41,748 nt of DNA from Fulvimarina sp. (GTDB taxonomy: Bacteria > Pseudomonadota > Alphaproteobacteria > Rhizobiales > Rhizobiaceae), in contig PACL01000091.1 of the NCBI GenBank assembly GCA_002700095.1, forward strand, positions 40,619 through 82,366, read 5' to 3'. Below the pieces are notes generated by a model. That model searched no databases, had not been told where the DNA came from, and was given only the letters and a program-made list of their open reading frames with translations. Both the position numbers and the translations under genes were made by a program. Each line of letters opens with the position of its first letter. The stretch's first letter is position 1. This document shows positions 8,024 through 15,722 of the stretch, piece by piece.

Positions 8024-8923
8024 TCACGGCCGTTCGACAGGCGAGCGATCCACCGCGCCAAGCAGCGCCAGGACCGCCTTGTTCAGGGGCGTCGGCACGC
8101 CGTGCCGCTCGCCGGCGCGAACCACGGCGCCGGTGAGGTATTCGTGCTCCAGCGGCTGGCCGGCGAGCCGATCATAGAGCATGGACGAGCCGCTGCCGGA
8201 ATTGGCGCCAGCGGAAATCGTCAGGATGCGATCGACCTCGTCGTCGCCGAGCTTTGCCCCCGATGCTCGGCCGGCGGCGATCGCCTCGGCGAGCAGTCCC
8301 CGTCCGAGTTCCTGCACCGCCTCGTCGGTGAACACGTCCATGCGGCGCAGGGTGAGCGCGGTGACGGGATTGGCGACGACATTGGCGAGCAGCTTGCGCC
8401 AGGCGGCGGTGAGAAACTCAGGCTCGATCTCGACGGCGAGTGCCGATCCTTCGAAGAACCGCGCCACCTGCCGCCCGGGCGCGTCGTCGGGTACAATTAG
8501 CCGGCTGCTATAGTGATGCACGATCCGGCCGGGGCCGACCCGCTCGGCCGCGACATAGACGATCGAGGCGATGACCGTTCCGGCCAGTCCGAAGCCGGCA
8601 AGCCGGTCGGCGTGGTCGACGCCGTTCTGGGCGATGAGCACCAGGGTCTCCGGTCCGGACAGGGCTTCGAGCCAAGGCCGGGCGCTGGCCGTGTCCTGCG
8701 CTTTGGTGGCGACGACGATGAGATCGACCGGACCGGCATCGGCCGGCATATCGCCGGGATCCGCGACGATGGTGGCACCGACGTCTCGTGTCGCACCGCC
8801 ATCGTCGATCGTCAGTGTCTCGAAAGGCGTGCGCACGCACAGCGTCACGTCATGGCCGGCATCCGCCAGCATCGCCGCGAAATAGCCGCCGATCGCGCCG
8901 GCTCCGATCACCGCTGCCTTCAT
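8024..8923 (-). CDS. panE: 2-dehydropantoate 2-reductase (ketopantoate reductase)
   Basis: A 299-residue ApbA/PanE-family NADPH-dependent reductase; family members reduce ketopantoate to pantoate for coenzyme A synthesis. The N-terminus VIGAGAIGGYFAAMLADAGH is the Rossmann GxGxxG motif; NGVDHADRL around residue 98, the lysine in WRKLLANVVANP, and the C-terminal EHEYLTGAVVRAGERHGVPT region are the family's active-site stretches. The size is typical. It runs in the same direction as cobT, whose stop lies 108 bp upstream, but the functions are unrelated. Because the family has many paralogues, another 2-ketoacid substrate remains possible. Confidence 0.85.
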   Translation of the reverse strand: MKAAVIGAGAIGGYFAAMLADAGHDVTLCVRTPFETLTIDDGGATRDVGATIVADPGDMPADAGPVDLIVVATKAQDTASARPWLEALSGPETLVLIAQNGVDHADRLAGFGLAGTVIASIVYVAAERVGPGRIVHHYSSRLIVPDDAPGRQVARFFEGSALAVEIEPEFLTAAWRKLLANVVANPVTALTLRRMDVFTDEAVQELGRGLLAEAIAAGRASGAKLGDDEVDRILTISAGANSGSGSSMLYDRLAGQPLEHEYLTGAVVRAGERHGVPTPLNKAVLALLGAVDRSPVERP

Positions 8924-9031
8924 CCTCGCACCCTATCCTTCCGTTCGACGCCTGTTCGAGTTGGCCGCGACCAAGTCATCGCCGACCGCGGCACGGCGCG
9001 CGACCCGAAAAGCCGCGCTCCTGCCGAGCAC

Positions 9032-10048
9032 TCATTCCCGATTGGTGACCGCAGCCTCGGAAAAGGTCGCCATGTCGCGGTGGCAGCGGGCGGCCGCCTT
9101 GACGATGCCGGCGGCGAGCGCCGCGCCGGTGCCCTCGCCGAGCCGCATGCCGAGCGCCAGCAGCGGCACCTTGCCCATCGTCTCCAGCGCCTGCATGTGG
9201 CCGCGCTCGGCCGATACATGGCCGAACAGGCAGTGGTCGAGCGCGCGAGGATCCATTTTGTGCAGCACGGCGGCAGCGGACGTCGCGACGAAGCCGTCGA
9301 CGATTACCGGCACCTTCTGGTGCCGCGCGCCGAGGATCGCCCCGGCCATCGCGGCGATCTCGCGGCCGCCGAGCCGCCGCAGCACTTCCAGCGGATCCGA
9401 CAGATGCCCTTTGTGGAAGGCGAGCCCCTGGTCGATCACCGCCACCTTGCGGGCCATATCCTCGCCGGCGAGCCCGGTACCGGCGCCGGCCCAGTCAGCG
9501 CCGGTCCCGCCGAAGAGCGCGGCGTAGATCGCCGCGGCGACCGTGGTGTTGCCGATGCCCATCTCGCCGATGCAGAGGAGGTCGGGCTTGTCCATCAGCA
9601 CCTCCATGCCGAAGGCCATGGTCGCCGCGCAGGTCCTCTCGTCCATCGCGGCGGTTTCGGTGAAATCGTCGGTCGGGATCTCCAGCGCGAGATCGTAGAC
9701 CTTCAGGCCGAGATCGTAGGCGGCGCAGATCTGGTTGATGGCCGCGCCTCCCGCGGCGAAGTTCGCGACCATCTGCGCCGTCACCTCGGGCGGAAAGGCC
9801 GAGACGCCCTTCGCCGTGACGCCATGATTGCCGGCAAAGACCGCCACCAGCGGCCGCTCGACGTGGGGAACGCCCCCCTGCCAGGCGGCCAGCCACTGGG
9901 CGAGTTCCTCCAGCCGGCCGAGTGAGCCGGCGGGCTTGGTCAGGTCCTCCTCGCGGTGGCGCGCGGCGTGGACGGCCGCGCCGTCCGGCCCCGGCATGGT
10001 GCGGACGAGATCGCGGATGTCGTCGAAGGGAAGACCGGTGGTGGACAT
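9032..10048 (-). CDS. cobT: Nicotinate-nucleotide:dimethylbenzimidazole phosphoribosyltransferase
   Basis: A 338-residue enzyme that transfers ribose phosphate from nicotinate mononucleotide to 5,6-dimethylbenzimidazole, giving alpha-ribazole phosphate for the lower loop of cobalamin. Typical motifs are KPAGSLGRLEELAQWLAAWQ, VFAGNHGVTAKGVSAFP, GEMGIGNTTVAAAI, and the catalytic-glutamate region LGMRLGEGTGAALA near the C-terminus. The ATG at 10048 is preceded by AAGGAG. The frame remains open upstream, but that part is antisense to cobV. It is divergent from cobV, which uses its product after dephosphorylation, across an 87-bp shared promoter gap. Confidence 0.95.
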   Translation of the reverse strand: MSTTGLPFDDIRDLVRTMPGPDGAAVHAARHREEDLTKPAGSLGRLEELAQWLAAWQGGVPHVERPLVAVFAGNHGVTAKGVSAFPPEVTAQMVANFAAGGAAINQICAAYDLGLKVYDLALEIPTDDFTETAAMDERTCAATMAFGMEVLMDKPDLLCIGEMGIGNTTVAAAIYAALFGGTGADWAGAGTGLAGEDMARKVAVIDQGLAFHKGHLSDPLEVLRRLGGREIAAMAGAILGARHQKVPVIVDGFVATSAAAVLHKMDPRALDHCLFGHVSAERGHMQALETMGKVPLLALGMRLGEGTGAALAAGIVKAAARCHRDMATFSEAAVTNRE

Positions 10049-10135
10049 CGTGGGCTCCTTGGTGTTCAGCCTGTTCCGGCTGCCGTATCGCCACCCGCAC
10101 GGCGAAAATGCGACGCCAGATGAACGGGGGACGGC

Positions 10136-11056
10136 TTGCAGACGATCACGGCGCTGACCGGCGCGACCTTCCGGGCCGCCGCCTTTCTCACCCGCCTTAG
10201 CATCTCCAGCCGGCACTTCGAGGGCCATGGGCGCGTGGCGTCCGTCCAATCCCCCGAAAAACCGGCCGGCGATCCACTCACCGATGCCGGGAATGCCGCC
10301 GCACCGGCCGCCAGGCCCCCTGGCCAGGACGGGCCTTTTGATGACGAGCCAGCCGGCCGGCCGGCCCCCTATCGCCTCGGCGACGACGCCCATGCGTTTC
10401 CGCTGGTCGGTCTGATCGCCGCGGCGCCGGCGGCGCTGCTCCTCCTCGTCCTGCCCGCCCTCGGCCTGTCGCCGCTGGTCTGCGGCATCCTCGCCCTCGC
10501 CGCTCTCGTCGCGATGACCGGGGCTCTGCACGAGGACGGGCTCGCCGACGTCGCCGACGGGCTCGGCGGCCACCACCGGCGCGAACGGGCGCTGGAGATC
10601 ATGCATGACAGCCGGGTCGGCAGCTACGGCGCTATCGCGCTGGTCCTCTCGCTCGGGCTTCGGGCGGCATTGCTCGCCGAGCTTTGCGCCACCCGCCCTG
10701 TCGCCGCAGCTTTGGCGATCATCGCGGCATCGGCCGCCAGCCGCGGCGCGATGGCGGCCTTCTGGGGCGCCACGCCGCCGGCCACCGGCACCGGCCTTGC
10801 CGCCCGCGCGGGCCAGCCGTCGCGGGACCCGGCGCTGAAATCACTGGCTCTAGGCGCGGCCCTGGCTCTCGCTCTCGTCCTTCCCGTCGCCGGCTTCCCC
10901 TCCGTCGCCGCGGCCATCGCGCTGCCCGCCCTCGCCCTTATCCTCTTCCGCCGCTTCGTCATCCGGCGCATCGGCGGCCAGACCGGCGACTGCCTCGGCG
11001 CTGCCCAGCAGCTCTGCGAGATCGCGGTGCTGACCGGGCTGGCCATGGGGACGTGA
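10136..11056 (+). CDS. cobV: Adenosylcobinamide-GDP ribazoletransferase (cobalamin synthase)
   Basis: A 306-residue integral membrane enzyme (CobS/CobV family) that joins adenosylcobinamide-GDP to alpha-ribazole in the last step of cobalamin assembly. The signature GALHEDGLADVADGLGG and MHDSRVGSYGAIAL are intact and about six hydrophobic segments follow. The start is a TTG at 10136 with GGGGGA upstream. Between the usual N-terminal FLTRLSI and HAFPLVGLIAA motifs there is an insertion of some 50 residues rich in Pro, Ala, Gly and Asp (about residues 30-80), where most family members go straight from one to the other. It is divergent from cobT. Confidence 0.92.
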   Translation: MQTITALTGATFRAAAFLTRLSISSRHFEGHGRVASVQSPEKPAGDPLTDAGNAAAPAARPPGQDGPFDDEPAGRPAPYRLGDDAHAFPLVGLIAAAPAALLLLVLPALGLSPLVCGILALAALVAMTGALHEDGLADVADGLGGHHRRERALEIMHDSRVGSYGAIALVLSLGLRAALLAELCATRPVAAALAIIAASAASRGAMAAFWGATPPATGTGLAARAGQPSRDPALKSLALGAALALALVLPVAGFPSVAAAIALPALALILFRRFVIRRIGGQTGDCLGAAQQLCEIAVLTGLAMGT

Positions 11057-11238
11057 TCGCCTGCCGGAAGACACCCCATCCGGATCGCCGATGAGCGGGG
11101 CAGGCTCGGAAGGGCTGTGGCGGCGATGGTCGTCCGGGGGGAAATGGGCCGGTCGGCACCGTCCAGTCGAACCCGTAGCCCACGGGCCGAACCTGCAGCC
11201 TGCCCGCCGGTGCGCAGGCCTTCGCCCGACTTGACGAC

Positions 11239-11286
11239 AACCGGTGTCGGCTGGCATGCCTGCCCGCAGACCGGGGCCGGTTTTTT
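11239..11286 (+). terminator. Candidate rho-independent terminator after cobV
   Basis: AACCGG (11239-11244) pairs with CCGGTT (11277-11282), enclosing further GC-rich self-complementary sequence such as GGCATGCC, and the structure ends in six T residues (11281-11286). It probably stops the cobV transcript; several alternative pairings exist, so the exact stem is uncertain. Confidence 0.5.
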
Positions 11287-11359
11287 GCTCCCCCCGCGCG
11301 AGCAGCCTCTCCCCGATTGGCGCCGCGCGATCCGATGACTTCCCTCCAACCAACTGTTA

Positions 11360-11372
11360 TGTCAGGTAGACA
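11360..11372. promoter_or_regulatory. TGTC-N5-GACA palindrome upstream of the histidine kinase
   Basis: TGTCAGGTAGACA is a 13-bp interrupted palindrome 21 bp before the kinase start. It also forms the right end of a TGT-N12-ACA pattern (11355-11372) like the CrtJ/PpsR sites elsewhere in the window, but as a single copy this can occur by chance. Confidence 0.3.
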
Positions 11373-11393
11373 GGGTTCAGAAAGGCGCCGCGC

Positions 11394-12593
11394 GTGGACG
11401 ATCGATTTCGAGAGGACATCGAAGCCATCGGGCGGATCGCGGCTGTGCCGAAGATCCTCGATGTCGTCTGCCGCACCACCGGTATGGGATTTGCTGCCGT
11501 CGCACGGGTAACCGACGGCCACTGGGTCACATGCCAGGCGCTGGATCACATCGGGTTCGGATTGAAGCCCGGCGACGAACTCAAGGTCGAAACGACGATC
11601 TGCAACGAGATTCGCGACAGTCGCGAGACCGTGGTCATCGACCACGTCAGCGAGAGTGCCACCTATTGCGATCACCCGACCCCGAGACTCTACGGTTTCG
11701 AGAGCTACATCTCGATACCCATCATCCGGGCCAATGGCCAGTTCTTCGGAACGCTCTGCGCGATCGACCCGCGCCCTGCCCGCCTCGACAATCCTGAGAC
11801 CGTCGGCATGCTCAAGCTGTTCGCCGAACTGGTGGCGTCCCATCTCGACACGGACCAGAAGTTGGCGGAGGCCGAGGCCAGCCTCCTCAGCGAGCGGCGC
11901 GTCGCGGAGTTGCGCGAGCAGTTCATCGCCGTTCTCGGTCACGACCTGCGCAACCCCGTCGCCTCCATCGATTCCGGCATGAAGCTGTTGCTGCGCCAGC
12001 CGCTCGACGAGCGGTCCCATCAGGTGGTGACGCTGGTCCGGGGTAGCGTGCTGCGCATGCGCGGACTCATTGACAACGTCCTCGACTTTGCCCGCGGCCG
12101 GCTCGGCGACGGGCTGACGCTCGACCGCTCCGAAGACGGCGGGCTTGCAAACAGCCTGATGCAGGTCGTCGACGAGATGCGGATCGCCCACCCGGACCAC
12201 CGGATCGAGGCGACGATCGCCATCGACCGGCCGGTCCACTGCGACCGCGCCCGGATCGGCCAGCTTCTGTCGAACCTTCTCGGCAATGCGCTGACCCACG
12301 GCGCCTCCGACCAGCCGATCGAAATGCGGGCCGCCACCGAGGGCGACCGCTTCGTCCTCAGCGTCGCCAATGCCGGCAAGCCGATCGGCGAGGAGACGAT
12401 GAAGCACCTCTTTCAACCCTTCCTGCGCGGCGAGATCCGGGCCAGCCAGCAGGGGCTCGGCCTCGGCCTGTTCATCACCAGCGAAATCGCCAAGGCCCAT
12501 GGCGGGGCGATGGCGGTCGTCTCGGACGAGCAGGAAACGCGCATCACCTTCGAGATGCCGCTCGGCGGCGCCACCACGAAGCAGGCCTCGTAG
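11394..12593 (+). CDS. Soluble GAF-domain sensor histidine kinase
   Basis: A 399-residue cytoplasmic kinase with no membrane segment. A GAF domain fills about residues 15-155 and carries several cysteines (26, 47, 70, 92, 122). A dimerisation/phosphoacceptor helix follows with the histidine in FIAVLGHDLRNPVAS at residue 183, then an HATPase domain with the N-box LLSNLLGNALTHG and the G-box GLGLGLFITSEIAKAHGG. The start is GTG 11394. No response regulator is adjacent, so it is an orphan kinase in this window. The GAF ligand is unknown; the cysteine in a bilin-binding context is not evident, so a photoreceptor role is not supported. Confidence 0.88.
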   Translation: MDDRFREDIEAIGRIAAVPKILDVVCRTTGMGFAAVARVTDGHWVTCQALDHIGFGLKPGDELKVETTICNEIRDSRETVVIDHVSESATYCDHPTPRLYGFESYISIPIIRANGQFFGTLCAIDPRPARLDNPETVGMLKLFAELVASHLDTDQKLAEAEASLLSERRVAELREQFIAVLGHDLRNPVASIDSGMKLLLRQPLDERSHQVVTLVRGSVLRMRGLIDNVLDFARGRLGDGLTLDRSEDGGLANSLMQVVDEMRIAHPDHRIEATIAIDRPVHCDRARIGQLLSNLLGNALTHGASDQPIEMRAATEGDRFVLSVANAGKPIGEETMKHLFQPFLRGEIRASQQGLGLGLFITSEIAKAHGGAMAVVSDEQETRITFEMPLGGATTKQAS

Positions 12594-12671
12594 CAACGCC
12601 TCGGATCCACATCCTCCGATCGAGCGTTACGGAATGACACCGTCGCGGCAAAAGGGGCAGCCGCGCCGCCG

Positions 12672-12685
12672 TCATTCATGAATGA
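12672..12685. promoter_or_regulatory. 14-bp perfect palindrome
   Basis: TCATTCATGAATGA is perfectly self-complementary and lies 41 bp before the RHH-regulator operator in the 167-bp gap after the histidine kinase. It may be a binding site for a dimeric regulator; no matching factor can be named. Confidence 0.35.
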
Positions 12686-12725
12686 TTCGGCTCGCACACC
12701 TTGCGCCACCGTCGGCGGCCATCCA

Positions 12726-12749
12726 CTTACCATCCAGATGGATGGTAAG
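12726..12749. promoter_or_regulatory. 24-bp palindrome, probable operator of the adjacent RHH regulator
   Basis: Two perfect 10-bp arms, CTTACCATCC and GGATGGTAAG, are separated by AGAT. The right arm runs directly into the ribosome-binding site AAGGAG (12747-12752) of the ribbon-helix-helix gene. Such regulators usually bind inverted repeats in their own promoter, so autoregulation is inferred. As RNA, the same hairpin could also mask the ribosome-binding site. Confidence 0.6.
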
Positions 12750-12760
12750 GAGATGGTTTG

Positions 12761-13174
12761 TTGAAGCTGCAGGACGTTCGACCCAAGATTGCCGACAGCG
12801 AGAAGATCACCATCAATCTCGGGCATGTCGATCTCGGCCAGATCGATCTCCTGGTGCAGGAAGGCTTCTACGCCAACCGGACCGACTTCATCCGCACCGC
12901 CATCCGCAACCAGCTGTCGCGGCATGAGGAGGCAATGCGCAAGACTGTCCAGCGCCGGGACATCGAGCTGGGCGTCCGGCGCTATGCCCGGGCCGACCTC
13001 GAGGCCGCGAGAGCGGCCGGAGAGAGGCTGGCGATCCAGGTGCTCGGCCTTGCGGTCATTGCCGACGACGTCTCCCCGGAACTCGCCCTGGAGACGATCG
13101 CGTCGCTGGAAGTGCTCGGCGCGCTCCAGGCTCCCGCAGCCGTCAAGGCTGCCCTGAAGGACCGCATCCGGTGA
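12761..13174 (+). CDS. Ribbon-helix-helix (CopG/ParD-like) regulator
   Basis: A 137-residue protein whose N-terminal part (EKITINLGHVDLGQIDLLVQ, then TDFIRTAIRNQLSRH) reads as a ribbon-helix-helix DNA-binding domain: one strand and two helices, about residues 14-56. The C-terminal 80 residues are helical and charged with no motif I know. The start is TTG: 12761 is eight bases after AAGGAG, while an adjacent TTG at 12758 is only five away. A near-perfect palindrome immediately upstream suggests self-control. It is followed after 100 bp by a PHB-depolymerase-like esterase, the likely target gene. No toxin gene adjoins it. Confidence 0.78.
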   Translation: MKLQDVRPKIADSEKITINLGHVDLGQIDLLVQEGFYANRTDFIRTAIRNQLSRHEEAMRKTVQRRDIELGVRRYARADLEAARAAGERLAIQVLGLAVIADDVSPELALETIASLEVLGALQAPAAVKAALKDRIR

Positions 13175-13176
13175 TG

Positions 13177-13222
13177 CGCGCCCCTCGTCTCTCTCTTTCT
13201 CTCCCCTTTTTTTGCGGGCGCG
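13177..13222. other. Polypyrimidine tract framed by an inverted repeat
   Basis: Between the RHH regulator and the esterase, CGCGCCC (13177-13183) and GGGCGCG (13216-13222) enclose about 30 bases that are C and T only except for one G, ending in seven T residues. It may act as a weak terminator or translation-control element; nothing in the sequence decides this. Confidence 0.4.
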
Positions 13223-13274
13223 GTCGAATGATCGCCGCGCCGTCGCTCCTCTTCTCCACGACTGGAACCCCATC

Positions 13275-14582
13275 ATGAACGCCTTTCCCAACGTCGACAT
13301 GCAGGAGGTCACCCGCCTCACCCGCAAGGGCAAGCTCAAGGAAGCGATGCGGCTTCTCGGCGGCGGCCTCATGGGGAGTGGCATGGCTGGAGGAAGCGAA
13401 GCGGCCGGATCGGACACAAAGGTGCAAGCAGCCGCCACGGATACCGCGACGCCGACGCGCCACAAGACCACCATCCTCGACCTTGCAAATCCGGGCTCGA
13501 AGTCCGGCGGAGCCTGGTCACTCGGGGCGGGGCGGGACGAGGCGCGCGGGGATGCGGCAGACGCCGGCTCCGGAGCCCACCCGACAACTCCGCGGCGGCA
13601 GCCGGGCCAGTTGCCGGACGCCGCCTCTGCGTCGAATTCCTGGTCCCGCTTCGTCGGCGGCAGCGTCCTTCCCGATCTCAAGGGGCTTCCCGACTTCGCC
13701 GGGCTTTCCGGGCTCGGCGGGACAGCGCGAGCCGTCGCCGTGCCGGATGGCGCGCGCTTCGACACCCACGACTTCGAAGGCCCTTCGGGCAGCCGCCGCT
13801 ACAAGCTCTACATTCCGGCGACCCACAACGGTCAGCCGGCGCCGCTGGTCGTCATGCTGCATGGCTGCACCCAGTCGCCGGACGATTTCGCCGCCGGCAC
13901 GCGGATGAACGCGCTTGCCGAAGAGTTCGGTTTCCTCGTCGCCTATCCCGAGCAGAGCCAGCGCGCCAATGCGCAGAAATGCTGGAACTGGTTCGAGGCC
14001 GGCGACCAGCGGCGCGATTCCGGCGAGCCGGCGCTGATCGCCGGCATCACCCGCGAGATCGTTGCCGCGCACGGCGTCGATCCGGCGCGGGTCTTCGTCG
14101 CAGGGCTGTCGGCCGGCGGCGCGGCGGCGGCGATCATGGGGCAGCGCTACCCCGAGCTCTACGCCGCCGTCGGCGTCCATTCCGGCCTTGCCTGCGGCGC
14201 TGCCCGAGACATGGGCTCGGCCTTTGCCGCGATGCGCGGCGGGGCGCCCGTCAAGGCCGGCGAACGCGTCGTGCCGACCATCGTCTTCCACGGCGACCGC
14301 GACACCACCGTCGCTCCGGTCAATGGCGACCACGTCCTCGAACAGGCCCGCGCCGGCGCCTCGGCTCGGGCCGTGGCGACGGAAGGCGTCTCGGCGGGTG
14401 GCGTCGCATACACCCGCACCGTCCACAGGGAGACGGACGGGCGCGAGCGGCTGGAGAGCTGGCGCATCCATGGTGCCGGCCATGCCTGGTCCGGCGGCAG
14501 CGCCGACGGCAGCTACACGCTTCCCGGCGGGCCCGACGCCAGCCGCGAGATGCTGCGCTTTTTCCTCGCCACGGCCGGCTGA
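13275..14582 (+). CDS. PHB depolymerase-family esterase
   Basis: A 435-residue alpha/beta hydrolase of the poly(3-hydroxybutyrate) depolymerase family. The N-terminus (about 25 residues, VTRLTRKGKLKEAMRLLGGG) is a short helix, followed by a long low-complexity linker to near residue 155. The catalytic domain then has VVMLHGCTQSPDDFAAGTRM (oxyanion region), the nucleophile serine in FVAGLSAGGAAAAIMG, FHGDRDTTVAPVN with a likely catalytic aspartate, and the histidine in GAGHAWSGG near the end. There is no secretion signal, so it acts inside the cell. Substrate polymers or other esters are both possible. The RHH regulator upstream is its likely controller. Confidence 0.85.
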   Translation: MNAFPNVDMQEVTRLTRKGKLKEAMRLLGGGLMGSGMAGGSEAAGSDTKVQAAATDTATPTRHKTTILDLANPGSKSGGAWSLGAGRDEARGDAADAGSGAHPTTPRRQPGQLPDAASASNSWSRFVGGSVLPDLKGLPDFAGLSGLGGTARAVAVPDGARFDTHDFEGPSGSRRYKLYIPATHNGQPAPLVVMLHGCTQSPDDFAAGTRMNALAEEFGFLVAYPEQSQRANAQKCWNWFEAGDQRRDSGEPALIAGITREIVAAHGVDPARVFVAGLSAGGAAAAIMGQRYPELYAAVGVHSGLACGAARDMGSAFAAMRGGAPVKAGERVVPTIVFHGDRDTTVAPVNGDHVLEQARAGASARAVATEGVSAGGVAYTRTVHRETDGRERLESWRIHGAGHAWSGGSADGSYTLPGGPDASREMLRFFLATAG

Positions 14583-14675
14583 ACCGAGTCCCAAGCCTGG
14601 CGGTCGTCATCGTCCTGCAACGCCCGGCGTCTAGCCGCGTTGGGTCTGGCACCGTCACGGCTCGCGAGGATCCGC

Positions 14676-15722
14676 TTGGAAACGACCCACCCTCCCGGCG
14701 AGACCGAGGACGCCGCGTTCAGCCTCGCCGGTCGGAGGTGCCACGTCGTCCTCAATGCCAGGGCCGGCGGTGCCGAGGACGGCGGCGAGACGATCCTCGA
14801 CGCCATAGAGAGCGGCCTCCGGCGGATCGGCGCAACGTCGGTGACCATCGATGCCGACCGCTCGCGCCCGTTCGAGGAGCGCATCCGCCGCGCCATGGCG
14901 AGCGATGCCCACCTCGTCGTCTCGGCGGGCGGGGACGGCACGGCCACGGCGCTCGCAACAGCCATCGTCGATGCCGCCGGTGATGCCGTCGCGCATGCCG
15001 GAGCCGGCGCCGGACCGCAGCCAGACGGCGGCAAGATCCTGGCAGTGCTGCCCCTCTGCACTGCCAATCTCCTCGCCCGCGATCTCCAGATCCCGCTCGA
15101 TCTTCAGGAGGCGATCGCCGCTCTCGCCGACATGCAGCCCCGCCGGATCGACGTCGGCCGGGTGCACGGGCGGGTCTTCCTGCACAAGGTGGTGATCGGC
15201 TTCGCCCCGGCCGTCGCGGCCAAGCGGGAAGAGTTGCGCAGCAAGAGCGACCTCGCGTCGATGACGCGCTTCCTGCGCTATTTCCTCAGCCGGCTGGCCA
15301 AGCCGCCCCATCGCCGCCTGTCGCTCCGGCTGGACGACGGGCCGCAGGAAGAGATCAAGGTGCGGGCGCTCGCCATCGCCAGCAACGCCTATGACGAAGG
15401 CCTCGGCCGGTTCTTCTCACGGGCCCGGCTCGATCGCGGGCATCTGACGGTCTACGGCCTGAAACATCTGACCCTCGCAGACGTCCTGCGGCTTTCGACC
15501 GGCATGCTGATCGGCCGCTGGCGCCAGGACGAGGCCTTGAGCGAACGCCCCGCCCGCAGCGTCGACGTCGCGGCGAGGCAGCGGCGCGTGCGGGTGATGA
15601 TCGACGGGGAGGTGATGAAGCTTCCCTCCCCCTTGCGCTTCGAGATCCATCCCGGCGCCCTGCAGGTCCTCGCCCCGGTCGAGGCCGGGCAAGCCAGCCC
15701 GGCGATCGAGGAAGCGGCCTGA
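14676..15722 (+). CDS. Diacylglycerol kinase-family lipid kinase
   Basis: A 348-residue protein of the DAGK-catalytic family (YegS-like lipid kinases), which phosphorylate diacylglycerol-type lipids with ATP at the membrane surface. The nucleotide-binding motif SAGGDGTATALATAI is clear around residues 82-96, followed by LAVLPLCTANLLARDLQIP, the family's second conserved region. The TTG at 14676 is preceded by GAGGA at proper distance; another in-frame TTG at 14640 lacks this. The stop overlaps the ATG of the metallophosphoesterase (TGATG), so the two are translationally coupled and probably work in the same lipid or nucleotide turnover. The true substrate is not known. Confidence 0.85.
   Translation: METTHPPGETEDAAFSLAGRRCHVVLNARAGGAEDGGETILDAIESGLRRIGATSVTIDADRSRPFEERIRRAMASDAHLVVSAGGDGTATALATAIVDAAGDAVAHAGAGAGPQPDGGKILAVLPLCTANLLARDLQIPLDLQEAIAALADMQPRRIDVGRVHGRVFLHKVVIGFAPAVAAKREELRSKSDLASMTRFLRYFLSRLAKPPHRRLSLRLDDGPQEEIKVRALAIASNAYDEGLGRFFSRARLDRGHLTVYGLKHLTLADVLRLSTGMLIGRWRQDEALSERPARSVDVAARQRRVRVMIDGEVMKLPSPLRFEIHPGALQVLAPVEAGQASPAIEEAA

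Larger units (their letters stand above)
11057..11393 (+). other. Gene-free interval downstream of cobV
   Basis: These 337 bp hold no protein gene I can support, although several frames remain open by GC bias. They contain GC-rich inverted repeats, a candidate terminator at 11239-11286, and a short palindrome at 11360-11372 in front of the histidine kinase. I looked for a cobalamin riboswitch because of the B12 genes and found only weak resemblances to its box elements. Confidence 0.5.

Noticed and set aside
11101..11286. Cobalamin riboswitch
   Set aside because: Stretches such as GCAGACCGG and CTGCCCGC only loosely recall its conserved boxes, their order and spacing are wrong, and the stretch does not lead into a B12 gene. 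Other B12 gene upstream gaps show no riboswitch either.
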